From NCBI GenBank assembly GCA_913043185.1, contig CAJWMI010000034.1, positions 1-17,441 of the forward strand: DNA of 17,441 bases, written 5' to 3'. This DNA comes from an uncultured Fidelibacterota bacterium. GTDB taxonomy: Bacteria; Marinisomatota; Marinisomatia; Marinisomatales; UBA1611. Below are positions 1 to 9,571 of this stretch, piece by piece; position 1 is the first letter of the stretch; each line of letters opens with the position of its first letter. The notes below the pieces were generated by a model that was given only the letters and a program-made list of their open reading frames with translations, was not told the origin of the DNA and did no database searches. The position numbers and the translations under genes were made by a program.

Positions 1-308
1 ATGCTCGTGAACACGCCGTAGATCCATCTATGAGTCCTGAGGTAATTGATATGCAGGGAAAGCTTGTATATGGTTCAACTAGCTATTCTCGTTCAAAAGC
101 CGTCAACCGTGGGCCAGTAGGATATGCGTATTCCATGGATGATAGAAATGTCGGCCAACGTGTTGGAAATAACCCGCTAGTTATAGAGGCAGTAGGTTCT
201 CTAGATGATGATGTCTACATCACAAGTATGGATGCTGAAAAAGTGAGAGATGCTGAGAAAAGCTTTGGGGTTCTATCCAATTGTAGGGTTATGCTCTTGT
301 TACAATAA
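1..308 (+). CDS. C-terminal fragment of an LPP20/FlgT-like envelope protein (5' truncated)
   Basis: The reading frame is open to the left window edge (first whole codon at base 3), so the gene starts outside the window; the ATG at 30 is probably internal. About 100 C-terminal residues are visible. They contain an 'EVIDMQGKLVYGS' stretch, a 'GNNPLVIEAVG' stretch, then 'SMDAEKVRDAEKSFGVLSNC' and a hydrophobic end 'CRVMLLLQ'. From memory, this order (annotated residue plus VYG, NPLVI-A, DAEKI, CRVI-V) is like the C-terminal part of LPP20-family lipoproteins and related secreted proteins in several Gram-negative phyla. That is recognition by eye without an alignment. The signal peptide or lipobox that would confirm an envelope location lies outside the window. 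The stop is TAA, and a strong terminator follows 60 bases downstream, so this is probably the last gene of its transcript. Confidence 0.45.
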   Translation, partial: AREHAVDPSMSPEVIDMQGKLVYGSTSYSRSKAVNRGPVGYAYSMDDRNVGQRVGNNPLVIEAVGSLDDDVYITSMDAEKVRDAEKSFGVLSNCRVMLLLQ

Positions 309-368
309 ATGGGGAGTATTATTAAAAACAAACGAATAATTAAAAAAGTTATTCATGTTCATATTTGA

Positions 369-402
369 ACGGTCATTCATTTTTGAGTGGCCGTTTTTTT
401 TT
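369..402 (+). terminator. Intrinsic terminator immediately upstream of carA
   Basis: An 11-bp stem pairs 369-379 with 384-394. All positions pair, two of them as G-U (373/390 and 376/387), around a TTTT loop at 380-383. A run of nine T at 394-402 follows. This is a textbook rho-independent terminator on the plus strand. It could end the upstream partial gene, but the carA ATG is at 410, which leaves almost no room for a carA promoter after it (see findings). Two weaker hairpins precede it: 334-340 with 348-354, and 357-361 with 366-370. The second overlaps the 5' base of the terminator stem. Confidence 0.85.
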
Positions 403-409
403 GCCATAA

Positions 410-1507
410 ATGAAGAAAATTAAAAATAGAAAAGAAAAAGAAGCTGTTCTTTTACTAGATGATGGAAGATTATTTAGAGGGATAGTACTTGGAGCATCAG
501 GAGATGCTATAGGGGAGGTTTGTTTTAACACGGGAATGACCGGTTATCAAGAAATTTTAACAGACCCATCTTATGCAAAACAAATGGTTACAATGACCGC
601 ACCACATATTGGAAATTATGGCATAAACAGCGAAGATGTTGAATCAGAAAAAATACAGGTTTCAGGGTTTATAATTAAAGAGGAATCATTTATTCCATCC
701 AACTGGCGATCAGAAATTTCTCTAGCAGAATATTTAAAGAAACAGAACGTTGTTGGTATAAAAAATATCGATACCCGGGCTCTCACAAAACACATAAGAG
801 ACAATGGGGCAATGAACGGCATTATATCTTCTAAAACTGTTAACATAGATGAGCTAGCAAGTAAATTGAATGATGCGCCTTCAATGGAAGGATTAGATTT
901 GGCTAAAATTGTTTCAACAAAAAAAATCTATCAGTGGTCTGAAAAGGGAAGGTACAAGATAGCAGCAATCGATTTTGGTATAAAAAAGAATATTTTAAGA
1001 TTGCTAGAAAGTTTTGATTGCAGTGTGACGGTCTTTCCTGCAAAAACTAAAGCACATGAGATCTTATCTTATGACCCAGATGGGGTGTTTCTATCAAATG
1101 GACCTGGAGATCCTGCAGCTGTTGGATATGGTATTGAGACAATAAAAAAACTCCTTGGAGTGAAGCCAATATTTGGTATATGTCTAGGGCATCAATTACT
1201 AGCTCTTGCGCTAGGAGCAAAAACATTCAAACTAAAATTTGGACATCGTGGTATAAATCACCCGGTTAAGAATATTAACTTGGGGACAATTGAAATCACC
1301 AGTCAAAATCATGGCTTTGCAGTTGAACTTGATAGTTTACCAAAAAATATATTGTCTACTCATATTAATTTGAATGATAATACCTCTGCGGGAATCGAGT
1401 GTGTTGATCATCCTGCTTTTTCAGTTCAATATCATCCAGAATCAAGCCCAGGCCCGCATGATAGTCGTTATCTATTCAAAAAATTTATTGGAATGATGGA
1501 TGCCTAA
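410..1507 (+). CDS. carA: Carbamoyl-phosphate synthase small (glutaminase) subunit
   Basis: This subunit hydrolyses glutamine and passes ammonia to CarB for carbamoyl phosphate, the precursor of pyrimidines and arginine, in the cytoplasm. The 365-residue length is normal for the family. The N-terminal CarA domain shows '[11 protein letters not shown]' and '[16 protein letters not shown]'. The C-terminal class I glutamine amidotransferase domain has 'SNGPGDP', the nucleophile elbow 'GICLGHQ' with Cys258, and '[13 protein letters not shown]' with His342 and Glu344, so the Cys-His-Glu triad is complete. The start is firm: an in-frame TAA lies directly before the ATG (407-409) and no other start codon fits before the conserved domain. 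No Shine-Dalgarno sequence is visible in the 7 bases after the terminator T-tract. The end overlaps carB by 8 bases, so the two are translationally coupled. Confidence 0.98.
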   Translation: MKKIKNRKEKEAVLLLDDGRLFRGIVLGASGDAIGEVCFNTGMTGYQEILTDPSYAKQMVTMTAPHIGNYGINSEDVESEKIQVSGFIIKEESFIPSNWRSEISLAEYLKKQNVVGIKNIDTRALTKHIRDNGAMNGIISSKTVNIDELASKLNDAPSMEGLDLAKIVSTKKIYQWSEKGRYKIAAIDFGIKKNILRLLESFDCSVTVFPAKTKAHEILSYDPDGVFLSNGPGDPAAVGYGIETIKKLLGVKPIFGICLGHQLLALALGAKTFKLKFGHRGINHPVKNINLGTIEITSQNHGFAVELDSLPKNILSTHINLNDNTSAGIECVDHPAFSVQYHPESSPGPHDSRYLFKKFIGMMDA

Positions 1508-4500
1508 AAGAACTGATATTAAATCTATTTTGATCATAGGTGCTGGGCCTATAGTTATTGGCCAAGCTTGCGAGTTTGATTATTCGGGAACGCAAGCAGC
1601 AAAGGCATTAAGGGATGCGGGATACAAAATAATTTTAGTCAATTCTAACCCAGCCACAATTATGACAGACCCTGAAATCGCTGACTGCACATACATTGAG
1701 CCAATCACTGTTGATTATATAGCAGAAATAATTAAAAAAGAAAAGCCAGATGCCATTTTGCCAACAGTCGGAGGTCAAACTGCGTTAAATGTTACAATTG
1801 AATTAAATGATAGTGGCATATTGAAAGATAACAAAGTTGAACTTATTGGAGCACAAATTGATGCAATACAAAAGGCTGAAGATAGAGAAAAATTTAAAGA
1901 GGCAATGGATGAGGTATCAATTGAGACTGCTCAGGGGAATTTCATATATAGCTGGGATGAGGCAAAAATATTATTGGATGAAATTAATTTCCCTGTAATT
2001 ATCAGACCATCATTCACATTAGGGGGCACTGGTGGTTCTACAGCTTATAATTTTGATGAGTTTCAGAAACTTGTTGAAAAAGGATTAGATGCAAGCCCAA
2101 TTAATGAAGTTTTGATTGAAGAATCTCTATTGGGATGGAAAGAATTTGAGCTGGAAGTAATAAGAGATAAAGCGGATAATGCAATTATAATATGTTCAAT
2201 AGAAAATATTGATCCAATGGGTGTACACACTGGAGACTCGGTCACAGTAGCCCCTGCAATGACACTATCTGACAAAGAATTTCAAAAGATGCGTAATTGG
2301 GCATTAAAATGTATAAGAACAATTGGTGTAGAAACTGGCGGGTCTAATGTCCAGTTTGCGGTTAACCCTCAAAATGGGAGAATGATTATAATTGAGATGA
2401 ACCCCAGGGTAAGTCGTTCATCAGCTTTAGCATCAAAAGCTACAGGTTTCCCGATAGCAAAAGTTGCTGCAAAACTGGCTGTTGGCTATACGCTTGATGA
2501 ACTCCCGAATGATATTACTGGTCAAACATTAGCTGCATTTGAGCCATCCATTGATTATATAGTTACAAAAATACCAAGATTTGATTTTGAGAAATTTCCT
2601 ACAGCAAGTGGACATCTAGGAGTGCAAATGCAAAGTGTTGGTGAGGTGATGGCAATTGGGAGAACCTTTAGAGAGTCAATACAAAAAGCATTTAGATCAC
2701 TTGAAGTTGGTATTGATGGGTTAGAGCCAAAATGGGCCTTCGAGCAAGATCCGGAATTAAAAAGAGCCAGATTATTTGATTTAACTAGTTTGCGATTTGC
2801 AACTTCATTTCGTTTATTAAAAATAAGAGAAGCTTTTCTTAATGGTAAGACGGTTGATGAGATCTTTGAAATAACAAAAATAGATCCATGGTTTCTTCAT
2901 CAGATAAAAATGATATCACTTGAAGATTATTCTTCTCCAATGAAACAATTAAAAGAGAACGGGTTTTCAGATGCCCAAATAGCTAAGAATACGAACTCAG
3001 CGAATGAAAAAGTCCGCGACTCAAGAATAAAAAATAAAATAACTCCTTCATATAAACTAGTAGACACCTGTTCAGCTGAGTTTAAAGCAAAAACACCTTA
3101 CTGCTATTCAACCTATGATCATGAAAATGATATTGAGCCATTAAATGGTAAAAAAATAATGATTTTAGGAGGTGGACCTAATAGAATTGGACAGGGGATT
3201 GAATTTGACTATTGCTGTGTACAGGCTGTTTTTGGGTTAAAAGATTTAGGCTATAAAACAATAATGGTAAATTGTAACCCTGAGACCGTCAGCACAGATT
3301 TTGATTTAGTGGATCGATTATATTTTGAGCCGGTTACATTTGAAGATGTGATGAATATTATTGATTTTGAAAAGCCAGATGGTGTTCTGGTTCAATTTGG
3401 TGGGCAAACACCATTGAAAATTTCAAATATGTTAGCAAATGCGGGAGCTCCCATTCTTGGTACCTCGCCAGTAAATATTGATGTAGCTGAAGATAGAGAG
3501 AAATTTGGTAAGATACTGAACAAATTAGATATTTTGTGTCCTACTTATGGTACGGGAAGGAGTCTTGAGGAAGTTGTAGAAATAGCAGATGGGATAGGTT
3601 ATCCAGTTCTTGCAAGGCCTAGTTATGTTTTAGGGGGTCGTGCAATGGAGATCGTTTACTCTCAAGATCAATTAATTGATTACATAGCGCGATCTGCCGA
3701 TGTTACAAAAGGCCATCCAATATTAATTGATCAATTCCTTGAGGACGCATTTGAGTTTGATGTAGATGCACTGTGTGATGGTGAAGAGGTTTATATAGGT
3801 GCTATCATGCAGCACATTGAAGAAGCAGGAATACACTCTGGAGATTCTGCATGTGTTTTACCACCTTATCAAATAAAATCCAGTACGATAGATGATATAG
3901 AAAAAATAACAACATTGTTATCTGTAGAATTAAATGTAAAGGGATTAATTAATATACAGTTTGCGTTCAAAGATGATAATCTATACGTGCTTGAGGTGAA
4001 TCCCAGGGCGAGTAGGACAACACCCTTTGTTAGTAAGTCTATAAATGTTCCACTAGCAAAAATAGCTGCACAGTTATCTGTTGGCTCAAAGTTAAAAGAA
4101 TTTGATTTGCCTGAATGGAGTAGCATAAAACACACATCAATTAAGGAAGCCGTTTTGCCATTTAATAAATTCCCATCAGAATCAATATTTTTAAGTCCAG
4201 AGATGAAATCAACTGGTGAAGTTATGGGTATATCTGACAGTTTTGGGTTATCATTTTATAAAGCCACTCTAAGTGCAGGGACACAACTACCAAGCTCTGG
4301 TGTGATTTTTGTTTCTGTAAATGACCAAGATAAATTTAATATTATAAATATAGTTAGAGGATTTTCAGAATTGGGGTTTAAACTAATTGCTACCAGTGGT
4401 ACTGCAAAAGAGATAATGAAAAATGGTATGGACGTAAGTACGGTATATAAAGTAGGGGAAGGGAGACCAAATATTGTTGATCATATAAAAAACAATGAAA

Positions 4501-4691
4501 TCAGTCTTGTTATTAACACTCCCTTAGGTGCACAGTCTAGATACGATGAGGAATCTATAGGCAAGGCTTGCATTCAAAAAGGCATCATGGCAATTACAAC
4601 TATGTCAGCAGCTGATGCTGTATTACATGCGATACGTACCAAAGAAAAAATAAAAGTAAAATCAATTCAAGAATACCACAGTCTAGTTTAA
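1500..4691 (+). CDS. carB: Carbamoyl-phosphate synthase large (ammonia) subunit
   Basis: This subunit makes carbamoyl phosphate from bicarbonate, ammonia delivered by CarA, and two ATP. It has 1063 residues, close to the usual 1070. The duplicated ATP-grasp plan is plain: the first half starts with '[20 protein letters not shown]' and contains 'GGQTALN', 'SFTLGGTGG' and '[18 protein letters not shown]'. The second half starts near residue 553 with '[15 protein letters not shown]' and contains '[15 protein letters not shown]' and '[16 protein letters not shown]'. The last 130 or so residues form the MGS-like allosteric domain ('ATSGTAKEI', 'GRPNIVDHI', 'INTPLG'), which binds UMP, IMP or ornithine in known enzymes. 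A purine-rich 'ggaatgatgg' precedes the ATG inside the carA end. The TAA stop shares bases with the stop of the convergent gene on the other strand. Confidence 0.98.
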   Translation: MPKRTDIKSILIIGAGPIVIGQACEFDYSGTQAAKALRDAGYKIILVNSNPATIMTDPEIADCTYIEPITVDYIAEIIKKEKPDAILPTVGGQTALNVTIELNDSGILKDNKVELIGAQIDAIQKAEDREKFKEAMDEVSIETAQGNFIYSWDEAKILLDEINFPVIIRPSFTLGGTGGSTAYNFDEFQKLVEKGLDASPINEVLIEESLLGWKEFELEVIRDKADNAIIICSIENIDPMGVHTGDSVTVAPAMTLSDKEFQKMRNWALKCIRTIGVETGGSNVQFAVNPQNGRMIIIEMNPRVSRSSALASKATGFPIAKVAAKLAVGYTLDELPNDITGQTLAAFEPSIDYIVTKIPRFDFEKFPTASGHLGVQMQSVGEVMAIGRTFRESIQKAFRSLEVGIDGLEPKWAFEQDPELKRARLFDLTSLRFATSFRLLKIREAFLNGKTVDEIFEITKIDPWFLHQIKMISLEDYSSPMKQLKENGFSDAQIAKNTNSANEKVRDSRIKNKITPSYKLVDTCSAEFKAKTPYCYSTYDHENDIEPLNGKKIMILGGGPNRIGQGIEFDYCCVQAVFGLKDLGYKTIMVNCNPETVSTDFDLVDRLYFEPVTFEDVMNIIDFEKPDGVLVQFGGQTPLKISNMLANAGAPILGTSPVNIDVAEDREKFGKILNKLDILCPTYGTGRSLEEVVEIADGIGYPVLARPSYVLGGRAMEIVYSQDQLIDYIARSADVTKGHPILIDQFLEDAFEFDVDALCDGEEVYIGAIMQHIEEAGIHSGDSACVLPPYQIKSSTIDDIEKITTLLSVELNVKGLINIQFAFKDDNLYVLEVNPRASRTTPFVSKSINVPLAKIAAQLSVGSKLKEFDLPEWSSIKHTSIKEAVLPFNKFPSESIFLSPEMKSTGEVMGISDSFGLSFYKATLSAGTQLPSSGVIFVSVNDQDKFNIINIVRGFSELGFKLIATSGTAKEIMKNGMDVSTVYKVGEGRPNIVDHIKNNEISLVINTPLGAQSRYDEESIGKACIQKGIMAITTMSAADAVLHAIRTKEKIKVKSIQEYHSLV

Positions 4692-5455
4692 TAGTTTGTG
4701 CTATATACCAGATTAGATATTCTGTTTCTTAGTTTTATTGAAATATATATTGGTATTACAGCAGCAGTTATCATCCAAAGTCTATCAATTAGCTGATGAA
4801 ATTCTACATAGGCCATTGTATCATAAAAATAATCACCTGAAAGACCATTTATTTGCATTGTGATTTTAGCAATACTTGCAAATAAATGAATTACCAAATA
4901 AATAGATCCCAATAGATTTTCATTTTTGGTCAGATTTGCAACCCTGTTGTAATAGATATAGTTTTTTATGCTTAATAATGAGAGGGCTAATATCAAAAAT
5001 GTAAATGGGCCAATATGAAAAAACATACTTTCCTCTGGAGTAACGGAAAAAACTGTTGTAAATAAAATAATACTAATTAATTCAATCCCACTCGAAATAG
5101 AAAATAAAGTAAAATCTAAAGTTGTTACTTTTAAAACTAAATATGCTTCATAAATACGAAGCCAACTAGCAATTATATAAGATGTTAATAGTAAAAAATT
5201 TATTACCCAAATTGATGGTAAAACATATGTTGAGGGGTAGGCATCAAATAGAATACATATATTGTTATATCCAAACATATGAAATAAGGGATTATTTTGA
5301 AAATCCACATTAGAATAGTTTATGGTAAGCCATGCCCCAATAGCTACCAGCAACCAAAAACATAAATATGCATAAAGTCTTATACCTTCTGGATTAATCT
5401 CCCAAATTATTTTTTTGTTTTTCTCATCAATTTTTTTATTTATTGCAAGCCACAT
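4688..5455 (-). CDS. Unrecognised multi-pass membrane protein
   Basis: I do not recognise the family. Using the ATG at 5455, the protein has 255 residues; a TTG one codon upstream is the only earlier alternative. About six or seven hydrophobic segments are visible, for example '[16 protein letters not shown]', '[17 protein letters not shown]', '[12 protein letters not shown]', '[15 protein letters not shown]', '[14 protein letters not shown]' and '[13 protein letters not shown]', so it should sit in the inner membrane. Histidines lie at or near segments ('FFHIGPF', 'VIHLFA', '[10 protein letters not shown]'), which would allow heme or metal binding, but that is speculation. The gene starts 16 bases after the catalase-like gene stops and is the last of a three-gene minus-strand operon with the M1 peptidase. 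Its stop (4688-4690) overlaps the carB stop on the opposite strand. Confidence 0.75.
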   Translation of the reverse strand: MWLAINKKIDEKNKKIIWEINPEGIRLYAYLCFWLLVAIGAWLTINYSNVDFQNNPLFHMFGYNNICILFDAYPSTYVLPSIWVINFLLLTSYIIASWLRIYEAYLVLKVTTLDFTLFSISSGIELISIILFTTVFSVTPEESMFFHIGPFTFLILALSLLSIKNYIYYNRVANLTKNENLLGSIYLVIHLFASIAKITMQINGLSGDYFYDTMAYVEFHQLIDRLWMITAAVIPIYISIKLRNRISNLVYSTNY

Positions 5456-5471
5456 CAAATTTTTCTTTCTA

Positions 5472-6575
5472 TTAATAAATTATTTTTGGTTCTTTGTTAT
5501 TGTACTTCATGCGTAATGCACTAAACTTTTGATAAACCACGAATCTAGCTCTATTCATATTTCCGACAGGTTTATTTTTTTTAAGAGTGTTATAAGGGAA
5601 AAAAGTTTCATCTTCGCAAGACATATCAATCTCTGGAATATTAAAGTTTTGTTTTGGAATAATTAACTTTGCCACTTTTATATATGGAGAATCTTTTTCT
5701 TTCCATTCAATACGTGCCTTATCCAATGACATATTATCTTTTCTTAATTGAATAAAAAATTCAAAGCATGCATCATTTTCATTAAGATAATGTTGCATAT
5801 TCTCTCTTAAAAAATTATCTGAAGGGGTTTCTGGTATTTGATATGATATATTTCCAACACATGGTTTTATTATATATTTGACTTCTTGATTGTCCCCCAG
5901 CTTAAAGGGCACCGGTGTGAAGTAAGGTATTTCTAGTGGGTTTGAAATAACGATACTTTTGTTTTTTATAACATCTATATTTTTGAGTATTGATGATATT
6001 TTTCTAAACTGGAATAAGTTTTTGAATATCCACTTATGTTTGTTTTCATCGAATAAAAATAGATCAATCATCTCCTGTGGGTCATTGCAAAAAAATATGT
6101 TAGCGCTAACCAAATGTAGATCAACGTCACCTATATCACTTAAGTTAATAATCCTTTCACCTGGTACGTCTTTTAACTTTATAGAAATACTCCTTCCATC
6201 TGGTATTATGTCAGGCTGCACCCCTAGATTCCCATTCGCGAATCGAATTAGAGCTTTATATGTTTTTCCTGAGTTTATAAAACCTTTAGAAATATTTTCT
6301 GGGAGATTATTATCCACATTGAATGTCCCTTCTAAACATCCATGCGTTTTAGAATTTGTTCTTCGAGTAACTATATTACCACTTCCTAATGCTTCTTGGA
6401 TATCTTTCATGTATAGTCTTTCCTGTAACTGAACTAACTCATTGATAAGATTGAATTCATTTTCATCAACTATTTCATCTATGATAATTTCTTCATATTC
6501 AACCCCAAATGATTTTGTCTGTGAGGATGAAAAACAAAACAAGAATAAATAAATAATAGTAAATGGTTTTAGCAT
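5472..6575 (-). CDS. Exported catalase-fold heme protein (y4iL/allene-oxide-synthase-like group)
   Basis: The 367-residue protein matches the catalase-related heme family rather than classical catalase, which is larger. 'KTHGCLEGTF' carries the distal His78. 'ALIRFANGN', 'QPDIIPDGRSISIKLKDVPG' and 'IFFCNDPQEMIDLF' follow in family order. 'CEDETFFPYNTL' and 'NMNRARFVVYQKFSALRM' close the fold, with Arg344 and the proximal heme ligand Tyr348 in the R-x-x-x-Y spacing of catalases. The position that holds the distal Asn in catalases (N-x-P-V-F-F) appears to be Ser157. A hydrophobic N-terminus (about residues 5-18) suggests export, possibly to the periplasm. Members may act on hydroperoxides; the substrate cannot be read from sequence. 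The gene begins 12 bases after the M1 peptidase stop and ends 16 bases before the membrane-protein start, so the three are probably co-transcribed. No Shine-Dalgarno sequence is visible before its ATG. Confidence 0.85.
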   Translation of the reverse strand: MLKPFTIIYLFLFCFSSSQTKSFGVEYEEIIIDEIVDENEFNLINELVQLQERLYMKDIQEALGSGNIVTRRTNSKTHGCLEGTFNVDNNLPENISKGFINSGKTYKALIRFANGNLGVQPDIIPDGRSISIKLKDVPGERIINLSDIGDVDLHLVSANIFFCNDPQEMIDLFLFDENKHKWIFKNLFQFRKISSILKNIDVIKNKSIVISNPLEIPYFTPVPFKLGDNQEVKYIIKPCVGNISYQIPETPSDNFLRENMQHYLNENDACFEFFIQLRKDNMSLDKARIEWKEKDSPYIKVAKLIIPKQNFNIPEIDMSCEDETFFPYNTLKKNKPVGNMNRARFVVYQKFSALRMKYNNKEPKIIY

Positions 6576-6587
6576 TTTAAAATATAA

Positions 6588-8942
6588 CTATTCAGATTGT
6601 TTTTTTGCTCTTTTTGCACGCTGCATTTTATTTTCTTTAGAAGATTGACCTCTACTTAGCTTTTTACTTTTATAAAGCTCAAACTTTGATTGGATCATTT
6701 TTCGTGGCCAGTGATTATTCAAAAGGTCAATATCTGCTGTTTCCAGTTTCGGATCTAGAGTGAAAGAGGAAACTTGTTTTTTTGTAGCGAAAATTTTTGT
6801 TATTTGCTTTCTGTTCATTTTCCATATCTCAGCGGGGATTTTTATTATGAAGTCTGTACCATCCTCATAATTTAATTGCAAAATGATCGGCATAACCAAA
6901 CCGCCAACATTTGAGAATTTTATTTCATAGTAATTTAAGTTTGCATTATAGATTTCTTTTTCTCTCGGCTCTACTACAGAACTATCGCGATAGCGAGAAA
7001 ATTCTTCTTTATCCAGTATTGTTACTTCAAATGGATCATACTTATTGTAAAAGTCATTGGCAACCTCATCAATCTCGACTACAGTTTCCTGAATATCTAT
7101 TTTATTTCTTTCTTGCCATATTTGGATCGGCTCTTCATCTTTCTTCTTTTTTCTTAGGGGGAATTCAATATCTGGATTTTTTGTGTCAAGTGTGTACCAG
7201 GTTACGTTGTCTATTGAAAGATCAACTGGGTCTGTACCATAAAACCAGCCTCGCCAGAACCAGTCTAGATCAACAGCGCTTGCATTTTCTAGGATTCTGA
7301 AAAAATCTGAGGGAGTAGGGTGTTTGAACATCCATGTTTTTGAATATTCTTTAAAAGCAAAATCAAATAGCTCTCTACCAACAATAGTTTCTCTTAATAT
7401 ATTAAGAGCGGTAGCAGGTTTCCCATATGCATTGTTACCAAACTGATATATAGACTCTGAGTTAGTCATAATTGGTGATATATTATTTTTATTCCCCTTC
7501 ATATAGCTCACGATGTTTTTTGGGGGGCCGCGTCTAGATGGATAATTTCTATCCCACTCTTGCTCAGTTATAAATTGAAGATAAGTATTGAGGCCTTCAT
7601 CCATCCATGTCCACTGACGTTCATCAGAGTTAACAATCATCGGGAAATAGAAATGGCCAACTTCATGGATGATAACGCTAATCATTCCATATTTTATTCT
7701 CTCAGTATAAGTGCCATCTTTTTCTGGTCTGCCATAGTTAAAGCATATCATAGGGTATTCCATACCATTACTTGCTTCAACTGAAATTGCAACTGGATAG
7801 GGGTACTCAAAAGTATACTTTGAATAAACCCTCAAGGTATGAGCTACAGCTCTAGTAGAATATCTTTCATATAATGGATTGGCTTCTTTCGGATAGTATG
7901 ACATTGCCATAACAGTACGATTTCCAAACTTAACTCCCATAGCATCCCAAATGAATTTTCTAGAGCTGGTAAATGCAAAGTCTCTTACATCTTTTGCTTT
8001 AAATCTCCAGGTTTTAACTTGCTTGCTTCTTGATTTTTCATTTTTTTCTGCTTCATTTTGCGTGATAATTATTACGGGTTCTTTGGATGATTTTGCTTTT
8101 TTCATTCTATCAATTTGTGTTTTTGTAAGAACCTCCATAGAATTTTGTAATTCACCTGTTGCAGCAACAATGTGATCTGCTGGGACGGTTATTCGGACAT
8201 CATAATCTCCAAAGTCGAGTGTGAACTCTCCTCGACCTAAAAATTGTTTGTTTTGCCACCCATAGACATCGTTATACTTCGCCATTCTAGGAAACCACTG
8301 ACAAATAGTATAAAGGTAGTTGCTGTCAGCTTCAAAAAACTCATATCCTGGGCGTCCTCCCATAAAAATTCTATCCTGAATATTATAACTCCACCTAATA
8401 GAGATGGAGGTTTTTGACTTGGATTTAAGTGGCTTTTTTAGATCAATCCGCATCATTGTTTTGTTAATGACATATTCCAGTTTCCTGCCATCTATTGTTA
8501 CAACTTCTTCGATTTTGAATCCACCATCAAATTTATTCAGTATTTCATTTGCGTCTTGATCTCCTATTACATAGCCAGGCTTTACCCATGAAAAGTCTAT
8601 TTTGTTTCGCATGCCACCTGTATATATCTTATACGAGTCTGAATCTTTTGCTCTGACATTTTGGTCTAGCTGTACCCAAAGGTAATTAAGGTCATCAGGG
8701 GAATTGTTTGTGTAGGTGATGGTTTCAAACCCCTGTATGCTTTGTTTATCATCATCCAGCTTTACATCAATTGTATAATCCGCTCGGTTCTGCCAGTATC
8801 CATGCCCAGGATATCCTGAGGCTGTTCGGTATAAATTCGGTGTCGCAATCTCTTGGTCTAATTGTTTAAAATTATCAACACTTTGAGAGATAATAAGACC
8901 TGTAATAAGTCCAGTGAGGGTTAGTAATCGCAACATTATCAT
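6588..8942 (-). CDS. Exported M1-family zinc metallopeptidase
   Basis: A 784-residue gluzincin of the aminopeptidase N type. The zinc site is complete: HEVGH at 426-430, then exactly 18 residues to Glu449 (in 'MDEGLNTY'), giving HExxH-X18-E. The substrate-binding GxMEN-like motif is 'GMEYP' with Met394-Glu395. An N-terminal hydrophobic stretch ('LRLLTLTGLITGLIIS') is a signal peptide, so it acts in the periplasm or at the surface, releasing N-terminal residues from peptides or processing proteins. After the catalytic domain comes a long C-terminal beta-type region ending in 'LDPKLETADIDLLNNHWP', then an unusual Lys/Arg-rich tail of about 25 residues. An AAGGA ribosome site lies 7 bases before the ATG. 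Initiation at Met3 is also possible. First gene of the minus-strand operon. The family is certain; the natural substrate is unknown. Confidence 0.94.
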   Translation of the reverse strand: MIMLRLLTLTGLITGLIISQSVDNFKQLDQEIATPNLYRTASGYPGHGYWQNRADYTIDVKLDDDKQSIQGFETITYTNNSPDDLNYLWVQLDQNVRAKDSDSYKIYTGGMRNKIDFSWVKPGYVIGDQDANEILNKFDGGFKIEEVVTIDGRKLEYVINKTMMRIDLKKPLKSKSKTSISIRWSYNIQDRIFMGGRPGYEFFEADSNYLYTICQWFPRMAKYNDVYGWQNKQFLGRGEFTLDFGDYDVRITVPADHIVAATGELQNSMEVLTKTQIDRMKKAKSSKEPVIIITQNEAEKNEKSRSKQVKTWRFKAKDVRDFAFTSSRKFIWDAMGVKFGNRTVMAMSYYPKEANPLYERYSTRAVAHTLRVYSKYTFEYPYPVAISVEASNGMEYPMICFNYGRPEKDGTYTERIKYGMISVIIHEVGHFYFPMIVNSDERQWTWMDEGLNTYLQFITEQEWDRNYPSRRGPPKNIVSYMKGNKNNISPIMTNSESIYQFGNNAYGKPATALNILRETIVGRELFDFAFKEYSKTWMFKHPTPSDFFRILENASAVDLDWFWRGWFYGTDPVDLSIDNVTWYTLDTKNPDIEFPLRKKKKDEEPIQIWQERNKIDIQETVVEIDEVANDFYNKYDPFEVTILDKEEFSRYRDSSVVEPREKEIYNANLNYYEIKFSNVGGLVMPIILQLNYEDGTDFIIKIPAEIWKMNRKQITKIFATKKQVSSFTLDPKLETADIDLLNNHWPRKMIQSKFELYKSKKLSRGQSSKENKMQRAKRAKKQSE

Positions 8943-9018
8943 CTAAATATCCTTTTTAGTATTTTTGGTCCCATCATTTTTCAATGACTTTATTAAATTA
9001 CATAGATTAGGTTTTATA
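8943..9018. promoter_or_regulatory. Divergent intergenic region between the M1 operon and the DUF6702-like gene
   Basis: These 76 bases separate two outward-facing genes, so promoters for both directions must lie here or reach slightly into the genes. The only element I can support is the minus-strand ribosome site AAGGA (TCCTT at 8950-8954), 7 bases before the M1 ATG. A minus-strand TTGAAA at 8979-8984 sits 17 bases from a poor -10 match (TACTAA); I do not call it a promoter. Confidence 0.5.
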
Positions 9019-9525
9019 ATGATATATAATATCAAAAGTTTAGCTATTTATTTTTTTGTTATCTGGAGCATGGCCCAATCACATCCTTTCCATGCAACAA
9101 TAACTTCATTCAATTGTAACCCAAATAATCAAAGTGTTGAAATAACCATCAAGCTGTTTACCAATGATCTAGAAAACGCTTTAAAGAAGAGTGGGGGTTC
9201 TGATTTGCGAATAGATTCAGAAAGTACCCGAACTACTATTGATAGCCTAATTTTTGATTATATCAAAAACAATCTTTCTCTTTCGTTCAATGACAAGCGG
9301 GAAAAGATATTATGGGTTGGTAAAGAATTTGAGAATGATATAACCTGGAGTTACCTTGAGATCAAAAATATAAAAAATATTCCAGGAACAAAAATATCCA
9401 TCAAAAATAAACTATTTTTAGAAATCTTCGATGACCAATTGAACATTTGCCACTTTTATTGTGGTGAAAAACCTGAAACCCTAATGTTGCATAAAGAGAA
9501 TTATTATGGAGAAATAAATTTTTAA
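9019..9525 (+). CDS. DUF6702-like secreted protein
   Basis: I chose the ATG at 9019 (168 residues) over the TTG at 8965 because it puts a signal peptide at the N-terminus: 'SLAIYFFVIWSMAQSHPFH', with cleavage likely after the Ala before Gln-Ser-His. The mature protein starts with 'SHPFHATITSFNCNP' followed by 'SVEITIKLFTNDLENALKK'. This combination (HPFH/Y near the mature N-terminus, then a strand ending K-L/I-F-T-D-D-L-E-x-A-L) is what I recognise from the DUF6702 family, common in Bacteroidota and relatives. Function is unknown; the family looks like a small periplasmic beta-rich protein. The downstream YwaF-like gene is 46 bases away on the same strand, so co-transcription is possible. The upstream neighbour, the M1 peptidase, is divergent. 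Confidence 0.75.
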   Translation: MIYNIKSLAIYFFVIWSMAQSHPFHATITSFNCNPNNQSVEITIKLFTNDLENALKKSGGSDLRIDSESTRTTIDSLIFDYIKNNLSLSFNDKREKILWVGKEFENDITWSYLEIKNIKNIPGTKISIKNKLFLEIFDDQLNICHFYCGEKPETLMLHKENYYGEINF

Positions 9526-9571
9526 GTTCTATTTTTGATTTATTTCATTATTTATCACTATTTTAAAATAA

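Noticed and set aside
309..368. PyrR-type or other known riboswitch in the carA leader
   Set aside because: No recognisable binding-loop sequence; the leader is short and A/T-rich with only small hairpins.
5959..6432. Plus-strand ORF of 157 codons inside the catalase-like gene
   Set aside because: It lies wholly antisense to a gene with clear family motifs, has no ribosome site and no recognisable protein features.
6911..8175. Plus-strand ORFs antisense to the M1 peptidase
   Set aside because: They mirror the coding sequence of a certain gene (zinc motif intact on the minus strand) and show no domain or start signal.
8956..8984. Minus-strand TTGAAA-N17-TACTAA as the M1 operon promoter
   Set aside because: The -10 matches consensus at only three of six positions, and the start site would fall on the ribosome-binding sequence.
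8965..9018. Upstream TTG start for the DUF6702-like gene
   Set aside because: It would bury the signal peptide behind 18 polar residues; the ATG at 9019 gives a normal signal peptide.
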